A DNA stretch of 64,000 nucleotides from Nitrosomonas sp. GTDB taxonomy: Bacteria > Pseudomonadota > Gammaproteobacteria > Burkholderiales > Nitrosomonadaceae. Under the pieces are notes generated by a model, which saw only the letters and a program-made list of their open reading frames with translations, ran no database searches and had not been told where the DNA came from. Made by a program: the position numbers and the translations under genes. The stretch's first letter is position 1; each line of letters opens with the position of its first letter. Positions 17,759 through 26,477 of the stretch are shown here, in pieces. Where the stretch lies: contig JAMWZW010000001.1 in NCBI GenBank assembly GCA_024281995.1, forward strand, positions 1 through 64,000, written 5' to 3'.

Positions 17759-20700
17759 ATGTCTTACTTAAATCGTTTATTCCTGAGCTGTATACTGATT
17801 TTTCTCACAGCCGCCTGCAAGATAATCGATGATAGTGGTGATAATGGCCGCCTTGTGCAACGCATCGTACATGTCGATGTCGTAGCGCTCGAGCAGCCGC
17901 TTTATTACAACCGATTTGGATCGGTGAATCCTTATGGAATGATTTATGCATTGAAGCGAGATGTCACTGAAGTTATGGAAGGCGAGGAATGGCTGCCTGG
18001 ATTATCCTGCCCGTCAAAAGTACGCCTGCAAACAGGAAAACGGCCCCGGCCACTTACATTGCGTGGCAATGTCGGGGATATTTTGGAAATCACCTTTACC
18101 AATCAATTATTGGCGCAGCAGCCGGATATCAGTCAATGCAAACTACTCGACAAACAATCACCTTACGCACATTTAGTTAATGTAGGCGACCCAATCGAAG
18201 CTATTGATCCCGATGAACATGAACTGCGTCCGGATAAAGGAGGGGCCGAAAATGTGGCACCGGCTGATTGGCCGAAAACACGGTCGGCAAATATCGCTAT
18301 TCCCGGTTTGACTAGTTTGTTGGGCTCCGAGCCGAAATGCAATGGATTGCAATCTATCGATCCCGGAGAATCAATCACTTGTCAGTGGAAGCTTGAGCGG
18401 GAAGGTACGCATTTATTTTCCAGCCTTGGTGCGCCTGCGGGTGGTGAAGGTGATGGTGGCAGTCTGACGCATGGATTATTCGGTGTAGTCATTGTCGAAC
18501 CTAGAAACAGCAAATGGTACCGCAGCCAGGTGACCGCGTCTGTTTTCGATAAAGTTTGGCTGCGCCAGCAGGAAAATGACAGTGCGCGCAAGGGTAAATT
18601 GCAATATGACGCGGTCGACGCGAATGGTATTCCCTATCTGAACATGCTTAAGGCAGCCGGAAAAGGCGATTCAAAAAATACCATGCGTTATGAACTTATT
18701 TATGGCGACCTAAATGCTGTGATTTTGGAAGAAACCCCTAAAAATCCTAATACACCGGCATTTCGTGAGTTTACGGTTGTTTTTCATGACGAGCTAAAAA
18801 CTTTTTATGCCAAAAACTTCCAGGAATTGGCAACTAGCCGGCAATTGAGTGGTGTTGGTGATGGATTCGCCATTAATTATGGCGCCAGCGGAATGGGTTC
18901 TATATTACTGGCGAACCGTAAGGAAATAGGACCTGCCGCTGAATGCGCAGAATGTTTCTATGAAGAATTTTTCCTGCAATCATGGGCGAATGGCGATCCC
19001 GCACTGCTAGAGCATTTTGACGATGATCCCTCCAATGTCACGCACTCTTATTTAAATGACCGCATTAAGTTCCGGAACTTGCATGCAGGTCCGAAAGAAA
19101 CGCATGTTTTTCACTTGCATGCCCACCAATGGCTGTCAACCGCAGATACTAATACCGGCACATATCTTGATTCACAAACTATTGCGCCACAGCAGGGATT
19201 TGACTATTCCATCTACGATGGCGGTCTATCTAATTGGGGAAGTGAAGGTAATTTTCACACAAACGGTAGCGGTAATCGCAATCGTACTACTGGAGATTCT
19301 ATTTTTCACTGCCATCTTTATCCCCACTTCGCCCAAGGTATGTGGGCGCTCTGGCGTGTACATGATGTGATCGAGGATGGTACTCGTAGATTGCCGGATG
19401 GACAGCCTGAAGTACGTTATTACGGCCAGCCAAGCGTGGCATTGTCTATAGAGAGATTGGAGGTGAATGGAAAACGGCCTGGAACTGACCCAGTTACTGG
19501 TGTCAGTGGTGCCGGTACTCCCATTCCTGCAGTACTTCCACTTCCCGGCCAAAGCCTGCCCCCACTTCCCACATATGCACAGGTTCAGAATACCGAAAGA
19601 CCTGAGTCATATGCTATGCCGGGGTACCCATTTTATATTCCTGGCGAGCCAGGCCGAAGAGCGCCGCAACCTCCACTGGATTTTGCTAAAAATGAGAATG
19701 GATCGCTGATGCACGGCGGCCTTCCAAGACATGTAGTTAAAAGTGGCGAGCGTAAACCCGTTTTTCTACCTGACGACTCGGTAAATCAGTTACCTGATGA
19801 TCCGGATACGCGCATGGCAAAACTCTTGCGAAAATCCCTTGCGTTAGGAGATTTTCGTCTGGAATTAACTCAGGCCGACATCACTTTGCTAAATCACGAA
19901 GGCGAGCCTATAGAACGGCAAGCAATGGATTTTCATGCTGGAAAAGCCATTAGAATCCGGCTTGCTGATGGATCCTATGTTTCATATGATTCGACCGGAT
20001 CCGGCTATCCGTCTTTGACACCAGAAGGTAAAGCCGCACATTTTTATGTGAATGGCGCCTTACCTGCACCCGGTGCACCTTTCGCGGATCCTTGTCACGA
20101 TCCCGCAAAAACGGGGAATCGGCAATATGAGGTGTCGGCGGTCGGACTCAATCTGGTGGTAAATCGTGCCGGCTGGCATGATCCACAGGCGCGCATCAAT
20201 GTTCTGACCAAAGATGCTGAAAGCATCGAAGGACATCGACGGCACGACATGGAACCATTCTTTTTCCGAGCTGCTTCCGGTGAATGTATAGAATTCAAGC
20301 ATCAGAATAGAACGCATAAGGAGCTTGAACTGGACGATTTTCAGGTTGCTACACCTACCGATATCATCGGTCAACATATCCATCTGGTTAAATTTGACGT
20401 GACATCCTCTGATGGTTCGGGGAATGGATTTAATTACGAAGATGGCACGTTCTCGCGTGGCGCCGTTGCAGAACGCATTGCCGCTGCCCAAGGCATTGCC
20501 ATGACATCCAAGGGCGAACAGAAACAACTCACCGTAGGTAGAGATTTTGATGGCCAACCGGTTGGCGATTATCAAACAACCGTACAACGCTGGTTTGCTG
20601 ATCCATTGCTGACGGTGCGAGATAAAGATACGACAGATACCATGCATACCATGCATGGCAAAGCATCACCGGACAGACCGTGTCGGATACAAACCGATAA

Positions 20701-23356
20701 GGAATGTATCGACCGTACGTTGCGTACAGTTTTTACGCATGATCATTTTGCGCCTTCTTCCATACAACAGCATGGCTTTTATTCTGCTCTGCTCGTTGAA
20801 CCAGCTGGTTCAAAATGGTTGCAGCCCAATGGGAGTGTGCTTGTAGATGGTGTGGGTTCAAAAGCCATCATTGTCGATGCCGATGATTGGTTAATCCATG
20901 AAAATCACCGTGAATATGCACTTGCAGTGGCTGATTTTGCTTTACTTTATGAACCAACGTTATATCAGCCGTGGCTGGATCAAACAGTCAACAATGGTAT
21001 GGCAAGATTGCTTCATGAATCCGGTAAAGAAACAAGCAATCCGATCATGGCGGTATTGTCCGCTAATCTCGAACAACATGCCAAGCAGTGGTGGAAACAA
21101 TACGGTAAACCTGTTGATCCGCCGTTCAAGCCTGAAGCTATTTCCAAGGATCACCACAATCCGTACTTAGTAAACTATCGTCATGAGCCGATTCCACTGC
21201 GTATTGGAAAGATGGAAGAAAAACTGCAAGCCCCTGAAGAAACAAATTGTGGCCAATATGCACAAACTCGCGATGCCAATGGCTATTTAACTAAAAGGGA
21301 AAGTATTGTCAGTCAGAGGACGGACAACGATGGTGATATGGCATTTGTTTTTGCCACTCGTGAGCACGGAGACCCATGTACTCCAATATTGGAAGCATAT
21401 GAGGGTGAAAAAATCCAAGTCCGTATGATTCAGGGTGCACAAGAAGTGCAGCATACCTTTGCGATTGAAGGTTTATACTGGCCGCGCGTAATCGATTATT
21501 CCGCAAGTAATCATTTTTCGGAACAAGCACAGGTGAAGCGCGATAATCCGTTGGCATTGGTTGCTGCGCAGGAGATAGGAATATCCGAGCATTTTGAAAT
21601 GCGTCTGCCACCCATTGGAAATGTAACCAGTGGTGCAACTGTAAATGACTATCTCTATCATTTTGGAACTGTCGATGCATTATGGAATGGTGCCTGGGGG
21701 ATATTGAGAGTGCACAATGGCATTACATCTCCGGATTCGCAAGCTTGCGGCCCCAATCAAAACCCATTGAGTAGCAAAGCATCTGACAAATGGTTTGCGC
21801 GCAGAAATTTATTCGCGCGTGATGGTGAGGGCATTCCACCTTCATGCCAACAAGCAATTGGAGAGCGGTTGAAGCCATTGCCAGGGCATGGGGTAGGAAA
21901 AATAAAGCTGAAAAACCCATCAGATCTTTGCCCCAGTGAATCAAGACCGGTCAATTATACAGTTGTAGCAATCCGGACTGATTTACTGATTTCTTCAGAA
22001 AAGAATCGCTTATTTTACGATCGTGATAATCAAATTTTCGATCCCGACGCGTTAATACTGCTGGCTATGCCATCCGGCAATTCCGCACCTACGCTTGAAG
22101 ATGTCCGCGGTATATATCAGGAAAAGGCCGATGCAGGCAACCTGGAACCGTTAGTTCTGCGCGCCAATGCCAACGACTGCATCGAGCTTAATGTTCACAA
22201 TCTGCTGACCAAGAATGAAAAAGAAACATCGTTACCAGATTCCAGCGGAGATGCATTAATGCCCAAAATCGTTCCGCTGAATGTCGACAAGTCTGCTGAT
22301 CCGAACGCAGACGATATTAAACCATCAGCGCGTTTGTCGATCTCGATACCAATGCTGCCTAGCGTTGGATTCACCAATTACCATAATATCGGTATCGGTA
22401 TGAATCGCAGTATGGAACCAGTACCGAGTGGACGGCAGATTAATTTGCGTCTTTATGCAGGCAAACTGGAGCTGGAGCCAGGAGAAAAAGTTAAAGGTGT
22501 ACCTGTTTGCGACGACCAAGAGGAATGTTCTTATACTTTAAACGGAATTCCTTATGCTTTTGGAACGATACCGATCAAGGCATTTGGCGACGTTATCGGT
22601 CATGGCACGCATGGTTTGTTTGGTACGCTCATCATCGAACCGGAAGGTGCGACCTATCATGACCCTAAGACTGGAGCATTGGTTTCGGATAATGATCGCT
22701 GGCACCTCGGATCGGAAGCTTTAATCAAATACACCGATGAAAAAGGCGATATGCGAACATTCCGTGAATTCGTAATCGCTTATCAAGACGGATTGAATCT
22801 GCATTGGAATCCGCCATTGAAGTCCACCAATGTATCCGAACCGATTGGCGATTGTCCAATCTGCGATGATTCATATGATCATGGAGAAAAAGGGCTTAAT
22901 TATCGCACTACACCTTTCTGGTCAAGACTGCGGCATGGCGTTGATATTAATGGAAATATCGTTAAGAATAATATCAATGTCGACACGGATTTGAATCAAA
23001 TAAAATTTCCAAATAATTTTCTGTTGGAGTCATGGGCCAAGATACCGACACCCATTTTTCAAGCTAAAGTTGGTGAAGAAGTACGCTTTCGTATTTCGCA
23101 ACCTCATGGTCGAGCTCGCCAGCGCGCGTTTTTAAGCTTTGGACATGATTATCGGGATGTAATACCTCAATTCGGCTCAGCACATGCTGCGCTATTATCT
23201 CCAGGCAAGTCTATCACGGCTGCTTTATCGGGTACGGCTAAAGAGGGCTGCTATCTCTATCGTGACGGTCCGATGCATATTTTTGCAGGAGGTGTATGGG
23301 GGCATTTCAGAGTTAACCCGGCGGATGGCACTACCTTGAAATGTGTAGAATCATAA
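17759..23356 (+). CDS. Giant multicopper oxidase lipoprotein (MofA/MnxG-like)
   Basis: 1865 aa, start preceded by GGAGG. The N-terminus ends in a lipobox (LTAAC, Cys at 20), so it is exported and lipid-anchored. Copper ligands are in an unusual order: HLHAHQW (about 449-457) and HCHLYPHFAQGMW (about 517-529) come first; QHIHLVKFD (about 873) and THDHFAPSSIQQHG (about 992) come later. Three tandem cupredoxin-pair modules can be seen from repeated THGLFG(V/T)(V/L)I(V/I)EP-type and FxxxGxWGxxRV-type ends (about 238, 1000 and 1615; 530, 1310 and 1845). The third module has lost its ligands. Size and permuted order recall the MofA/MnxG manganese oxidases, but function here is unproven. Last gene of the plus arm. 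Confidence 0.87.
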   Translation: MSYLNRLFLSCILIFLTAACKIIDDSGDNGRLVQRIVHVDVVALEQPLYYNRFGSVNPYGMIYALKRDVTEVMEGEEWLPGLSCPSKVRLQTGKRPRPLTLRGNVGDILEITFTNQLLAQQPDISQCKLLDKQSPYAHLVNVGDPIEAIDPDEHELRPDKGGAENVAPADWPKTRSANIAIPGLTSLLGSEPKCNGLQSIDPGESITCQWKLEREGTHLFSSLGAPAGGEGDGGSLTHGLFGVVIVEPRNSKWYRSQVTASVFDKVWLRQQENDSARKGKLQYDAVDANGIPYLNMLKAAGKGDSKNTMRYELIYGDLNAVILEETPKNPNTPAFREFTVVFHDELKTFYAKNFQELATSRQLSGVGDGFAINYGASGMGSILLANRKEIGPAAECAECFYEEFFLQSWANGDPALLEHFDDDPSNVTHSYLNDRIKFRNLHAGPKETHVFHLHAHQWLSTADTNTGTYLDSQTIAPQQGFDYSIYDGGLSNWGSEGNFHTNGSGNRNRTTGDSIFHCHLYPHFAQGMWALWRVHDVIEDGTRRLPDGQPEVRYYGQPSVALSIERLEVNGKRPGTDPVTGVSGAGTPIPAVLPLPGQSLPPLPTYAQVQNTERPESYAMPGYPFYIPGEPGRRAPQPPLDFAKNENGSLMHGGLPRHVVKSGERKPVFLPDDSVNQLPDDPDTRMAKLLRKSLALGDFRLELTQADITLLNHEGEPIERQAMDFHAGKAIRIRLADGSYVSYDSTGSGYPSLTPEGKAAHFYVNGALPAPGAPFADPCHDPAKTGNRQYEVSAVGLNLVVNRAGWHDPQARINVLTKDAESIEGHRRHDMEPFFFRAASGECIEFKHQNRTHKELELDDFQVATPTDIIGQHIHLVKFDVTSSDGSGNGFNYEDGTFSRGAVAERIAAAQGIAMTSKGEQKQLTVGRDFDGQPVGDYQTTVQRWFADPLLTVRDKDTTDTMHTMHGKASPDRPCRIQTDKECIDRTLRTVFTHDHFAPSSIQQHGFYSALLVEPAGSKWLQPNGSVLVDGVGSKAIIVDADDWLIHENHREYALAVADFALLYEPTLYQPWLDQTVNNGMARLLHESGKETSNPIMAVLSANLEQHAKQWWKQYGKPVDPPFKPEAISKDHHNPYLVNYRHEPIPLRIGKMEEKLQAPEETNCGQYAQTRDANGYLTKRESIVSQRTDNDGDMAFVFATREHGDPCTPILEAYEGEKIQVRMIQGAQEVQHTFAIEGLYWPRVIDYSASNHFSEQAQVKRDNPLALVAAQEIGISEHFEMRLPPIGNVTSGATVNDYLYHFGTVDALWNGAWGILRVHNGITSPDSQACGPNQNPLSSKASDKWFARRNLFARDGEGIPPSCQQAIGERLKPLPGHGVGKIKLKNPSDLCPSESRPVNYTVVAIRTDLLISSEKNRLFYDRDNQIFDPDALILLAMPSGNSAPTLEDVRGIYQEKADAGNLEPLVLRANANDCIELNVHNLLTKNEKETSLPDSSGDALMPKIVPLNVDKSADPNADDIKPSARLSISIPMLPSVGFTNYHNIGIGMNRSMEPVPSGRQINLRLYAGKLELEPGEKVKGVPVCDDQEECSYTLNGIPYAFGTIPIKAFGDVIGHGTHGLFGTLIIEPEGATYHDPKTGALVSDNDRWHLGSEALIKYTDEKGDMRTFREFVIAYQDGLNLHWNPPLKSTNVSEPIGDCPICDDSYDHGEKGLNYRTTPFWSRLRHGVDINGNIVKNNINVDTDLNQIKFPNNFLLESWAKIPTPIFQAKVGEEVRFRISQPHGRARQRAFLSFGHDYRDVIPQFGSAHAALLSPGKSITAALSGTAKEGCYLYRDGPMHIFAGGVWGHFRVNPADGTTLKCVES

Positions 23357-23420
23357 GCTCTGTGGATTCAAGTAATAACTGCGATAATACTTATCGAGAT
23401 GGATAAGGTGGTGATAGAAA

Positions 23421-23996
23421 TTAGCTTGCACTACTTCGGAAATTCTTCAGTGCTTTTACCGGTGCAAAAGTGTGACGGTGTATGGCGCAAGCGCCATATT
23501 TCCGTAATGCTGCCAAATGCGCTTGGGTGGGATAGCCTTTATGGCGGTCGAATTCGTACCACGGATAAATTTGGTGTAAACGCTTCATTTCTGCATCGCG
23601 TGCAGTTTTGGCGAGAATCGACGCGGCGGAGATTTCAGGGACTAGGCTGTCACCATTGATGATTGTTCGCACCGGGCAACTAAGGTGCGGACTTTGCTTG
23701 CCATCGACAAGAACCAACTGTGGAGAGAGTGGTAGACTTTCTACCGCGCGTTGCATGGCAAGCAGGCTTGCTTGCAAGATATTAATTTGATCGATTTCTT
23801 GTGCTGTAGCTGACGCAATGGCCCATGCGATGGCATATTGTTTGATCTCAACGGCAAGGGCATCGCGCTGTTTTTCGCTCAATTTCTTGGAATCGGCAAG
23901 TCCATCAATGGCATGCGATGGATTCAAAATTACACTTGCTGCGTACACTGGTCCCGCCAGTGGTCCTCTCCCAGCTTCATCGACACCGCAAATCAA
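23421..23996 (-). CDS. rnhB: Ribonuclease HII
   Basis: Removes ribonucleotides and RNA primers from RNA-DNA hybrids. 191 aa from a TTG start with AAGGG upstream; a stop codon lies in frame just before, so no longer form exists. Motifs: [14 protein letters not shown] near the N-terminus (catalytic Asp-Glu), LVDGKQ, an [17 protein letters not shown] segment, and a [11 protein letters not shown] motif. It is convergent with the giant oxidase. In many proteobacteria rnhB follows lpxB; here it is instead separated from fabZ by an RTX gene. Confidence 0.95.
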   Translation of the reverse strand: MICGVDEAGRGPLAGPVYAASVILNPSHAIDGLADSKKLSEKQRDALAVEIKQYAIAWAIASATAQEIDQINILQASLLAMQRAVESLPLSPQLVLVDGKQSPHLSCPVRTIINGDSLVPEISAASILAKTARDAEMKRLHQIYPWYEFDRHKGYPTQAHLAALRKYGACAIHRHTFAPVKALKNFRSSAS

Positions 23997-24395
23997 TTTT
24001 TTGTACCCTTGTTTTCGGTATTAGGCAAAATTCTTCGCACTTTATCGGATACCACTCATTTGTCGTGAATATCACCTACTTAGTTATTGACGATTAAAAG
24101 CGATAAGCTCTATGTTACTAACACTCAGTGCTCGCTAGACTATATGCTATTGAAATTATAGCTATTTTAATTCTAAATTATACGTTTGATATCATACGAA
24201 TAGCAACGAAAAATTAATCAAGGAACGTAATTATAATAAAAGTGTTTACGCAACATTAATTATAGCGTCCATGCATATCTTTTTTGTATGTGATAGTATG
24301 AAAAAATGAAAGGAAAATTTTCATAGTAGTCTATTAAGGATTTAAAATCATTATGTCAAAATAAATTAGAAAGTTATAAAAGGAGATAAGTATTT
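23997..24395. other. AT-rich spacer upstream of RTX gene
   Basis: About 400 bp, clearly AT-richer than its flanks, with no gene I can support. It presumably carries the RTX-gene promoter. No remnant of lpxB or lpxA is recognisable in it. Confidence 0.45.
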
Positions 24396-25310
24396 ATGGT
24401 TACAATTAGGGAAGATGTACTGGAAGGAACTGATGGGAATGATATTTTATATTCAATTGTTGATGGAGAGGGGGATTATTATTATAAAATAGCAGGTTGG
24501 TTGGGCAATGATAAAATCTATGCTGGTGGGTTGCGTGATTATGTTTGGGCTGGCGGTGGCGATGATATTGTATATGGGTACAATGGTGATGATGATATTT
24601 ATGGGCAGGATGGGGTAGATGTTTTACATGGCGAGGAAGGAATTGATTATCTTTTCGGCGGAAATGATGGAGATTTTCTCTACGGAGGTGCAGGCAACGA
24701 TAGCATGTGGGGAGAGTCGGGGAGTGATCACTACTTTGTAGACCAGAGCAACGATAATGTCATCGAAGCAGTGAATGCGGGTAACGATTCTGTTCATACT
24801 ACAATTAATTTTACGTTACCGAATAACGTTGAACATCTATTTTTAGGGGGAACTGCTATTTCAGGAGTAGGAAATAATCTGCCTAATACAGTACAAGGTA
24901 ATGGTAGCGCTAATACTATTAATGGGATGGATGGCAATGATTTCCTTTCTGGTTTAGGAGGAAATGATACTATTTTGGGTGGTAATGGAAACGATTTAAT
25001 TCGAGGCGGTAATGGAATTGATCACTCAACGGGAAATAGTGGCGCAGACACTTTTGATTTTGATTATGTTACTGAAAGTCCTGAAGGTAATAATAGGGAT
25101 TTGATTACCGATTTTACTCCGGGAAGTGATAAGTTAGATCTGTCAACCATTGATGCGAACCTAAATATTGCTGGTAACCAAGCCTTTACTGCAAGTCAGG
25201 GATCGTATGTATCAGGAATTTTAACTGCTGATGTTATTGGAGGAGCAGATATTCAAATTGGATTAATTGGTGCTCCTGCTCTTAACGCGTCGGTGGATAT
25301 TATTTTGTAA
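24396..25310 (+). CDS. RTX-repeat calcium-binding secreted protein
   Basis: 304 aa, start ATG preceded by AAAAGGAGA. The N-terminal two thirds contain many nonapeptide RTX repeats of the GGxGxDxxx type (for example GGAGNDSMWG, GGNGNDLIRGG), which bind calcium outside the cell. The C-terminal part (ESPEGNNRDLITDFTPGSDKLDL at about 228-250) matches the C-terminal domain of serralysin-type RTX proteins, which carries the type I secretion signal. No enzyme domain precedes the repeats, so it is probably structural, adhesive or a surface-layer piece. No secretion genes (ABC/HlyD) are in the window. The gene is AT-rich and interrupts a conserved minus-strand cluster, which suggests later insertion. 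A hairpin follows at 25327-25360. Confidence 0.9.
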   Translation: MVTIREDVLEGTDGNDILYSIVDGEGDYYYKIAGWLGNDKIYAGGLRDYVWAGGGDDIVYGYNGDDDIYGQDGVDVLHGEEGIDYLFGGNDGDFLYGGAGNDSMWGESGSDHYFVDQSNDNVIEAVNAGNDSVHTTINFTLPNNVEHLFLGGTAISGVGNNLPNTVQGNGSANTINGMDGNDFLSGLGGNDTILGGNGNDLIRGGNGIDHSTGNSGADTFDFDYVTESPEGNNRDLITDFTPGSDKLDLSTIDANLNIAGNQAFTASQGSYVSGILTADVIGGADIQIGLIGAPALNASVDIIL

Positions 25311-25326
25311 TTAGAGATATTGAATA

Positions 25327-25360
25327 AATCTCCCTCGTTTGTCATTAAATGAGAGAGATT
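25327..25360 (+). terminator. Terminator of RTX gene
   Basis: Inverted repeat AATCTCCCTC / GAGAGAGATT (one mismatch) with a 14-nt AT loop, 17 nt after the RTX stop and before the convergent fabZ end. Poly-T is weak. Confidence 0.55.
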
Positions 25361-25410
25361 ACAAATGGAATTGCTCTAATTACATTTCTTGCAAAATTTC
25401 GCATAATCCT

Positions 25411-25854
25411 TTACACATTTCTCGCAGTACACATTAATTGTGCTTCCGTTACGAGTTGTTCATCGACTTCGGCGCGTGCGGAATATTTCCACAATCCTTT
25501 GATCTGGCGCTCGATGGCAACTTTGAGAATAAGCTGATCACCGGGCATTACAGGTTTTTTAAAACGCACACCATCAATGCCCACAAAATAATAAACCGTG
25601 TCGTCTTTATTGATGGTATCTTCGGTACGCAATGTCAGAATGGCAGCCGCTTGGGCTAAAGCCTCAACAATGAGAACCCCGGGCATGACAGGATGATGGG
25701 GAAAATGTCCGGGAAAGAAAGGTTCATTGATTGAAACATTTTTTAACGCCACGATATTTTTGCCTGCTTCATAAGTAATTACTTTATCCACCAATAAAAG
25801 AGGATAACGATGGGGAAGGTATTTAAGGATTTCGTGGATATTCATGGTATTCAT
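25411..25854 (-). CDS. fabZ: 3-hydroxyacyl-ACP dehydratase FabZ
   Basis: Dehydrates 3-hydroxyacyl-ACP in type II fatty acid synthesis. Start set at 25854 ([10 protein letters not shown]), with AAAGGAAA upstream; an upstream start adds seven codons. 147 aa, the usual size. Catalytic His in [15 protein letters not shown] and the Glu in VEALAQ are present, as is the [11 protein letters not shown] opening. It follows ompH by about 60 nt. In most proteobacteria lpxD stands between these two genes and lpxA/lpxB follow fabZ; none is present here. Confidence 0.97.
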   Translation of the reverse strand: MNTMNIHEILKYLPHRYPLLLVDKVITYEAGKNIVALKNVSINEPFFPGHFPHHPVMPGVLIVEALAQAAAILTLRTEDTINKDDTVYYFVGIDGVRFKKPVMPGDQLILKVAIERQIKGLWKYSARAEVDEQLVTEAQLMCTARNV

Positions 25855-25913
25855 AGAGTTTTCCTTTAAATGCAATATCCACCTGAAAGGATGGATGAGG
25901 TCCCGGTTATGGA

Positions 25914-26456
25914 TTATTCATTCTCAAGTGCTTTGATGACTTGATCTGTGATATCGATACGCTGACTTCTATATACGAAATCCTGTAGCTGCAAGATCAA
26001 ATCATATTGTTCTGTTTCCGCAATTTTATTGATAGCGCGATTGGTGCGTTCTAAAATGGCATTATATTCTTCATTTTGCCGTACGCTTAAATCCTCGCGC
26101 ATTTGTTTTTGTGCACGTTGATAATCTCTGCTCAGATTAGCGAGGTTTCTTTCCAGGTTTCGGCGTTCCGTTTCTGCCATTGTGGTACCGTTTTTTTCAA
26201 GTCTTTCTTGGAGTGCTTTAGCTTGTATGGCAATTTTCTTGATATCTTCGTCGCGCGGTATAAATTCTTGTTCAATTTTTTTTTGGGCTTGTATTGCCGG
26301 TGAAGATTCACGCAATATTTTCTCGGTATTGATGACACCAATTTTGAGATCGCCGGCAAATGCCACCAAGTGTCCAGTGCTGCAAATTAGGACCATTAAA
26401 ACCATAACCATCATCATCTCAAACCACCACTGATTAATTCGCCGTAATGTTTTCAC
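25914..26456 (-). CDS. skp: Periplasmic chaperone Skp/OmpH
   Basis: Holds unfolded outer-membrane proteins in the periplasm and hands them to BamA. 180 aa. A long hydrophobic signal ([21 protein letters not shown]) ends before [17 protein letters not shown], the typical mature start. The rest is a highly charged, coiled-coil-like helical region (about 60-140), the Skp tentacles. It is 21 nt downstream of bamA in the same direction, the usual pairing. Confidence 0.95.
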   Translation of the reverse strand: MKTLRRINQWWFEMMMVMVLMVLICSTGHLVAFAGDLKIGVINTEKILRESSPAIQAQKKIEQEFIPRDEDIKKIAIQAKALQERLEKNGTTMAETERRNLERNLANLSRDYQRAQKQMREDLSVRQNEEYNAILERTNRAINKIAETEQYDLILQLQDFVYRSQRIDITDQVIKALENE

Positions 26457-26477
26457 TGGGTAGAGTACCGATTAAAT

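Noticed and set aside
20060-20656. 198-codon antisense open frame in the giant oxidase
   Set aside because: Lies wholly within the oxidase, which has clear copper motifs; no ribosome site or protein-like composition.
25349-25537. 62-codon plus-strand frame
   Set aside because: Antisense to the fabZ end and starts inside the RTX terminator.
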